Source: an uncultured Terriglobus sp. | GTDB lineage: Bacteria > Acidobacteriota > Terriglobia > Terriglobales > Acidobacteriaceae | Length of the DNA stretch: 8,491 bases | Direction: 5' to 3' | Assembly: GCA_937871605.1 (NCBI GenBank) | Contig: CALMRM010000191.1 | Location: 1 to 8,491 of the forward strand | In this document: piece by piece, positions 5,449 through 8,491 of the stretch | Layout: each line of letters opens with the position of its first letter | How positions within the stretch are numbered: the stretch's first letter is position 1 | The notes under the pieces: model-generated | Told to the model about the DNA's origin: nothing | Database searches by the model: none | The model's input: only the letters and a program-made list of their open reading frames with translations | Program-made: the position numbers and the translations under genes

Positions 5449-6947
5449 CTCATATTGAGTAGGTTGTTCCAGCCCTGGGCGCGCTTGACCGCCTGCTGCC
5501 AACGGGCGTAAACCGCGCTGCGGTCCGCCTCTGGGTGGAAGAGAGCGCTGCCAGCCTGTTCGTGCTTGATGCTGTCTGTCCCGGACCAGAAGCCAACGGC
5601 TAACCCGGCAAGGTAGGCTGCGCCCATGGCTGTGGTTTCCAGGCAGGCTGGGCGGCGGACTGGCACGCCAAGCAGGTCGGCCTGCAGTTGCATCAGCATG
5701 CCGTTGGCGCTGGCACCGCCGTCTACGCGCAGTTCTCGTAGGGGTGCGGGCGTGTCGGCATTCATGGCGCGCATCAGGTCGGTCACCTGCAGCGCGATGC
5801 TCTCCAGCGCGGCGCGTGCGATGTGCGCCCGGGTGGTGCCACGGCCGATGCCGATCATCATGCCCGAGGCGTGCGGGTCCCAGTGCGGCGCGCCGAGGCC
5901 GGTAAACGCGGGTACAAACACCACGCCACCACTGTCTGGCACACTCATGGCGAGTGCCTCCACGTCACTGCTGTTTGCGATGATGCCTAGCCCATCGCGC
6001 AGCCATTGCACCACCGCCCCACCCACAAACACCGAGCCTTCCAGCGCGTACTGCGGGGTGCGGTCCAGCGAACAGGCCAGCGTCGTGAGCAGGCGATGCT
6101 CACTCTGCCGGAAGGTGCCGCCGATGTGCTGCAGCAGAAAGCAGCCGGTGCCGTAGGTGTTCTTGGCATCGCCCGGCTCCGTGCACATCTGGCCGAAGAG
6201 CGCCGCCTGCTGGTCGCCCGCGATGCCCGCAATCTCGATGCCTTCAAGCCCCAGCGTTGTGCTTACCGGGCCAAGCTGTTCGCTGGACCACACCACCTCC
6301 GGCAGCATGGAGCGGGGGACGCGCAGCAGGCGCAGCATCTCGTTGTCCCAGCGGTCTTCGACGATGTTGTACAGCAGCGTGCGGCTGGCGTTGGTGCGAT
6401 CCGTGACGTGGCGCTTGCCGCTGGAAAGATGCCAAAGCAGCCAGCTATCGACGGTGCCAAAGAGAAGATCGCCGCGCTCTGCCTTCTTGCGTGCGCCGGC
6501 TACGTTGTCCAGAATCCACGTAACCTTGGTGCCGGAGAAGTACGGGTCCAACCGCAGGCCGGTGCGCCGGCGCACTTCGTCCTCGTTGCCGTCCGCGGTG
6601 AGTTGGGCACACAGGTCGGCGGTGCGGCGGTCCTGCCACACAATGGCGTTGTAGACCGGCTTACCCGTGCTACGCTCCCACACTAGGGTGGTCTCACGCT
6701 GGTTGGTGATGCCCAGTGCAGCCACATCACGCGGGCGCACACCCGTGCGGCCCAGCACCTCCACCGCGCTGGAGAGCTGGCTAGTCAGAATGTCATAGGG
6801 GTCATGCTCTACCCAGCCCGGCTTGCTCTCTGGAAAGATCTGGGTGAACTCGTGCTGCGCAGTGCCCACCACCGCACCCGCACGGTCAAAGAGGATAGCG
6901 CGCGAACTGGTGGTGCCTTGGTCCAGCGCCAGAATGTAGTCCGCCAT
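5445..6947 (-). CDS. glpK: Glycerol kinase, FGGY family
   Basis: Phosphorylates glycerol with ATP to sn-glycerol-3-phosphate in the cytosol, trapping glycerol brought in by GlpF. Of 500 residues, LALDQGTTSSRA (6-17) is the N-terminal phosphate loop, TNQRET carries R84 and E85 (R83/E84 in E. coli), and W104 and Y136 complete the glycerol pocket. YFSGTKVTWILDN (136-148) is the FGGY signature, GDQQ (244-247) has the catalytic base D245, and HWDPHASG with IGRGTTRAHIARAALES forms the second domain. The loop that binds fructose-1,6-bisphosphate in E. coli (GGKGGTR, R236) is replaced by LGLEG, and I do not recognise the IIA-Glc contact or the HPr phosphorylation histidine. The start is the ATG at 6947 with GAGGTG six bases upstream; a GTG at 6956 overlaps that site. 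First gene of the operon glpK-vapBC-glpD-glpF. Confidence 0.96.
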   Translation of the reverse strand: MADYILALDQGTTSSRAILFDRAGAVVGTAQHEFTQIFPESKPGWVEHDPYDILTSQLSSAVEVLGRTGVRPRDVAALGITNQRETTLVWERSTGKPVYNAIVWQDRRTADLCAQLTADGNEDEVRRRTGLRLDPYFSGTKVTWILDNVAGARKKAERGDLLFGTVDSWLLWHLSSGKRHVTDRTNASRTLLYNIVEDRWDNEMLRLLRVPRSMLPEVVWSSEQLGPVSTTLGLEGIEIAGIAGDQQAALFGQMCTEPGDAKNTYGTGCFLLQHIGGTFRQSEHRLLTTLACSLDRTPQYALEGSVFVGGAVVQWLRDGLGIIANSSDVEALAMSVPDSGGVVFVPAFTGLGAPHWDPHASGMMIGIGRGTTRAHIARAALESIALQVTDLMRAMNADTPAPLRELRVDGGASANGMLMQLQADLLGVPVRRPACLETTAMGAAYLAGLAVGFWSGTDSIKHEQAGSALFHPEADRSAVYARWQQAVKRAQGWNNLLNMS

Positions 6948-6953
6948 CGGTGC

Positions 6954-6959
6954 CACCTC
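6954..6959 (-). promoter_or_regulatory. Shine-Dalgarno GAGGTG deciding the glpK start
   Basis: GAGGTG on the minus strand lies six bases before the ATG at 6947. The upstream in-frame GTG (6956) shares bases with it and could not use it, so the shorter protein MADYILALDQ is preferred. Confidence 0.65.
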
Positions 6960-6991
6960 ATCTCTCCGTTGCGCAGCGCAAGTCGGCTCGG

Positions 6992-7039
6992 TCTTGATTC
7001 AACCACCCAGTCAAGAAAAGCGCCACTGCATGTGTGCAG
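6992..7039. promoter_or_regulatory. Two inverted repeats in the glpK / membrane-protein divergent intergenic region
   Basis: The 158-base gap between two divergent genes holds TCTTGA (6992-6997) with TCAAGA (7011-7016), separated by 13 bases, and CTGCA (7026-7030) with TGCAG (7035-7039), separated by four bases. Both are of a size and position suited to dimeric repressors controlling glpK, the divergent gene, or both. I could not find a convincing -35/-10 pair on either strand; the minus strand has TTGACT at 7010-7015 but no matching -10. No regulator gene is in the window. Confidence 0.3.
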
Positions 7040-7105
7040 CGTCGTGCGGCGCAGAACTGCTTGGTTCCCCGTGGGCAAAGCTGCGTCCCATACACAGCAG
7101 GTGCC

Positions 7106-7765
7106 ATGGCAGATATCCCGGTTCAAATCGTACTTCGCCCGTACGCAAGTGCACTTCCACTTGCTGCGTTTGCCTTTGGCGTTGGCAACGTCATGTATAG
7201 CGCCTACCTCTTGCACTGGATTCCGGCTACGGAGGCGTCTCTGCTGGCTGTCGTTCTGCTGGCCTTTGTAGCGCCGCTGGAGTTGGTGCCCTCCATCATG
7301 GCGTTCATCACGCGCGATGGCGGCGGGGCCACCAGCTATGCCATCTTCGGCGCAGTTTGGCTGGTGCAAGGCGTAAACCTGTGGACGCATGCACCGGAGC
7401 AGAACCACACAGAAGCCCTCTTTTTACTGTGCCTTGCCCTTTGCCTGTTGCTGCTGGCCGTGATTACGTTCAAAGGCAAGCCGCTGCTGGGGGCCATCCT
7501 GAGTGTGGCTGTCCTGCGCACGACCGGCGCGGCAGCCATTGCACGCTGGGGCCTGCCCACCATATCTACGCTGACCGGTTGGGCAGGGCTGCTACTGGCT
7601 GCACTCGCCTTCTACTCGGCGTTTGCGTTCCTTGAGGAGGATGTGACCGGCAAGCTGTCAGCCTTGACCTTCCGCACGGGTGAGGCAAAGGCCGCGATGG
7701 AAGGCTCGCTGGATGAGCAGACAAAGCTACTGGAACGCGAGGCAGGGATACGCAAGCAGCTTTAG
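7106..7765 (+). CDS. Integral membrane protein, divergent GPR1/FUN34/YaaH (acetate/succinate transporter-like) family
   Basis: A 219-residue hydrophobic protein with about six transmembrane segments (roughly 14-36, 44-68, 76-93, 104-121, 126-146 and 155-176) and a charged cytosolic tail (177-219). The spacing and the GGGATSYAIFGAVWL segment (72-86) resemble the FGATAFTSYGAFW block of YaaH/SatP, and ALPLAAFAFG (16-25) sits where those proteins have the NPAPLGL signature. Known members move acetate or succinate with protons. Here the NPAPL element reads SALPL, so substrate and even transport activity are uncertain. I chose the ATG at 7106, with AGG five bases upstream, because the preceding in-frame codons are polar and unlike the family. 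It is divergent from glpK and ends eight bases from the end of lpxA. Confidence 0.7.
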   Translation: MADIPVQIVLRPYASALPLAAFAFGVGNVMYSAYLLHWIPATEASLLAVVLLAFVAPLELVPSIMAFITRDGGGATSYAIFGAVWLVQGVNLWTHAPEQNHTEALFLLCLALCLLLLAVITFKGKPLLGAILSVAVLRTTGAAAIARWGLPTISTLTGWAGLLLAALAFYSAFAFLEEDVTGKLSALTFRTGEAKAAMEGSLDEQTKLLEREAGIRKQL

Positions 7766-7773
7766 CCAGGTAC

Positions 7774-8491
7774 CTACTTGATGATGCCGCGCTCGCTGCG
7801 GGCGATGAAGCCGGCCAGGTAAGCGACGCGCTCACCAAATTCGCTCGACGCGACGCGCTCCTGAATGGCGGCGAGAGCCTGCGCGGTGTTGAGCTTGCTG
7901 GTCTGCAGCAAGCGGTAGGCTGCGCGCAGTTGCTTCAGTTCCTCCGGCGAAAAGCCGCGGCGCTCCAGGCCCACGCGGTTCAGCCCAAAGGCGCGATTCT
8001 CGCGGCGGACGCTGGTCAGACTGTAGGGCAGCACGTCCTGCGTGATGGTGGTGCCGCCGCCAACGTAGGCGTAGGTGCCAATGGTGCAGTGCTGGTGCAC
8101 CGGGTTTAGCGCGCCCACCACGGCGTAATCCTCCACCGTGACGTGCCCGGCCAGGGTGGCGGCGTTGGCCAGGATCACGCCGCTGCCGATCTGGCTGTCA
8201 TGGCCAATGTGCACGTAGGCCATGATGAGGCACCCATCACCGATGCGCGTTTGGCCGCCGCCGCCAATGGTGCCGCGGCTTACCGTGACGTTCTCGCGAA
8301 TGATGTTGCCGCTGCCAATCGTCAGCCTCGTCGGCTCACCACCGTACTTCAGGTCCTGCGGTGAGCAGCCCAGCGAGGTAAACGGGAAGACCTGATTGTC
8401 ATCGCCCAGCGTGGTTTGGCCGTCCAGTACCACGTGGCTTACCAGCTGGCACCGTTCCCCCAGCACCACGTCTGGGCCCACGGTGCAGAAC
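7774..8491 (-). CDS. lpxA: UDP-N-acetylglucosamine O-acyltransferase LpxA (N-terminus outside window)
   Basis: First enzyme of lipid A synthesis: transfers a 3-hydroxyacyl chain from ACP to the 3-OH of UDP-GlcNAc in the cytosol. The visible 238 residues run from inside the left-handed beta-helix (imperfect hexapeptides such as VGPDVV, LGERCQ, IGSGVI) to the C-terminal helical domain. Counting from the first visible codon, H94, H97, H116 and H132 align with E. coli H122, H125 (catalytic), H144 and H160 at a constant offset of 28. Thus only about two dozen N-terminal residues are missing, and the GTG at 8481 is internal. The glycine pair at 144-145 aligns with E. coli G172-G173, where Gly at 173 permits long (C14-type) acyl chains. 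FGLNRVGLERRGFS (168-181) is the usual link to the C-terminal domain. The stop is TAG. Confidence 0.95.
   Translation of the reverse strand, partial: FCTVGPDVVLGERCQLVSHVVLDGQTTLGDDNQVFPFTSLGCSPQDLKYGGEPTRLTIGSGNIIRENVTVSRGTIGGGGQTRIGDGCLIMAYVHIGHDSQIGSGVILANAATLAGHVTVEDYAVVGALNPVHQHCTIGTYAYVGGGTTITQDVLPYSLTSVRRENRAFGLNRVGLERRGFSPEELKQLRAAYRLLQTSKLNTAQALAAIQERVASSEFGERVAYLAGFIARSERGIIK

Noticed and set aside
4600..5500. Transposon or integron carrying vapBC
   Set aside because: I found no transposase, terminal inverted repeats, target duplication or attC-like site around the module; only its composition and position suggest insertion.
6006..6686. Plus-strand ORF of 226 residues
   Set aside because: It lies wholly inside glpK on the opposite strand, and the glpK frame has all family motifs. 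The ORF shows no recognisable domain and is explained by high GC.

Overview
The window (about 8.5 kb, GC-rich, densely coded) looks like a chromosomal segment of a Gram-negative bacterium that makes lipid A. LpxI (rather than LpxH) for the UDP-diacylglucosamine step, a lysine/alanine-rich histone H1-like protein, and an intergenic hairpin built on a 'TCATCCTGAGCGCAGCGAAG' type unit together suggest an Acidobacteriota relative (Terriglobus/Granulicella-like). That taxonomic call is an inference from memory of such genomes; there is no rRNA or other marker here to prove it.

Layout. Bases 1-573 (+) are the 3' end of the H1-like gene. It converges, across a bidirectional terminator (618-654), on a minus-strand run that ends with an exported PrxQ/BCP-type peroxiredoxin (672-1223) preceded by lpxI (1286-2146). 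A 196-base gap with a long imperfect palindrome (2187-2288) separates lpxI from a minus-strand glycerol catabolism operon: glpK (5445-6947), vapB (5144-5401), vapC (4725-5150), glpD (3122-4714) and glpF (2352-3086). A small integral membrane protein distantly related to the GPR1/FUN34/YaaH (acetate/succinate) family is divergent from glpK (7106-7765, +). It runs tail-to-tail into lpxA (7774-8491, -), whose N-terminus lies outside the window.

How it works together. GlpF admits glycerol, GlpK phosphorylates it to sn-glycerol-3-phosphate, and GlpD oxidises that to dihydroxyacetone phosphate while passing electrons through FAD to the respiratory chain. LpxA and LpxI perform the first acylation and the UDP-sugar pyrophosphate cleavage of lipid A synthesis. 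They lie on the same strand but are separated by the glp block.

The most notable points are: (i) a complete VapBC toxin-antitoxin module embedded between glpK and glpD, with lower GC than its flanks, a candidate own promoter/operator at the end of glpK, and a vapC stop codon overlapping the glpD ribosome binding site; (ii) a GlpF whose first pore motif is SPA instead of NPA; (iii) a GlpK without the FBP-binding loop of the E. coli enzyme; and (iv) the palindromic repeat. I see no CRISPR array, tRNA, rRNA, insertion sequence or clearly new multi-gene system.
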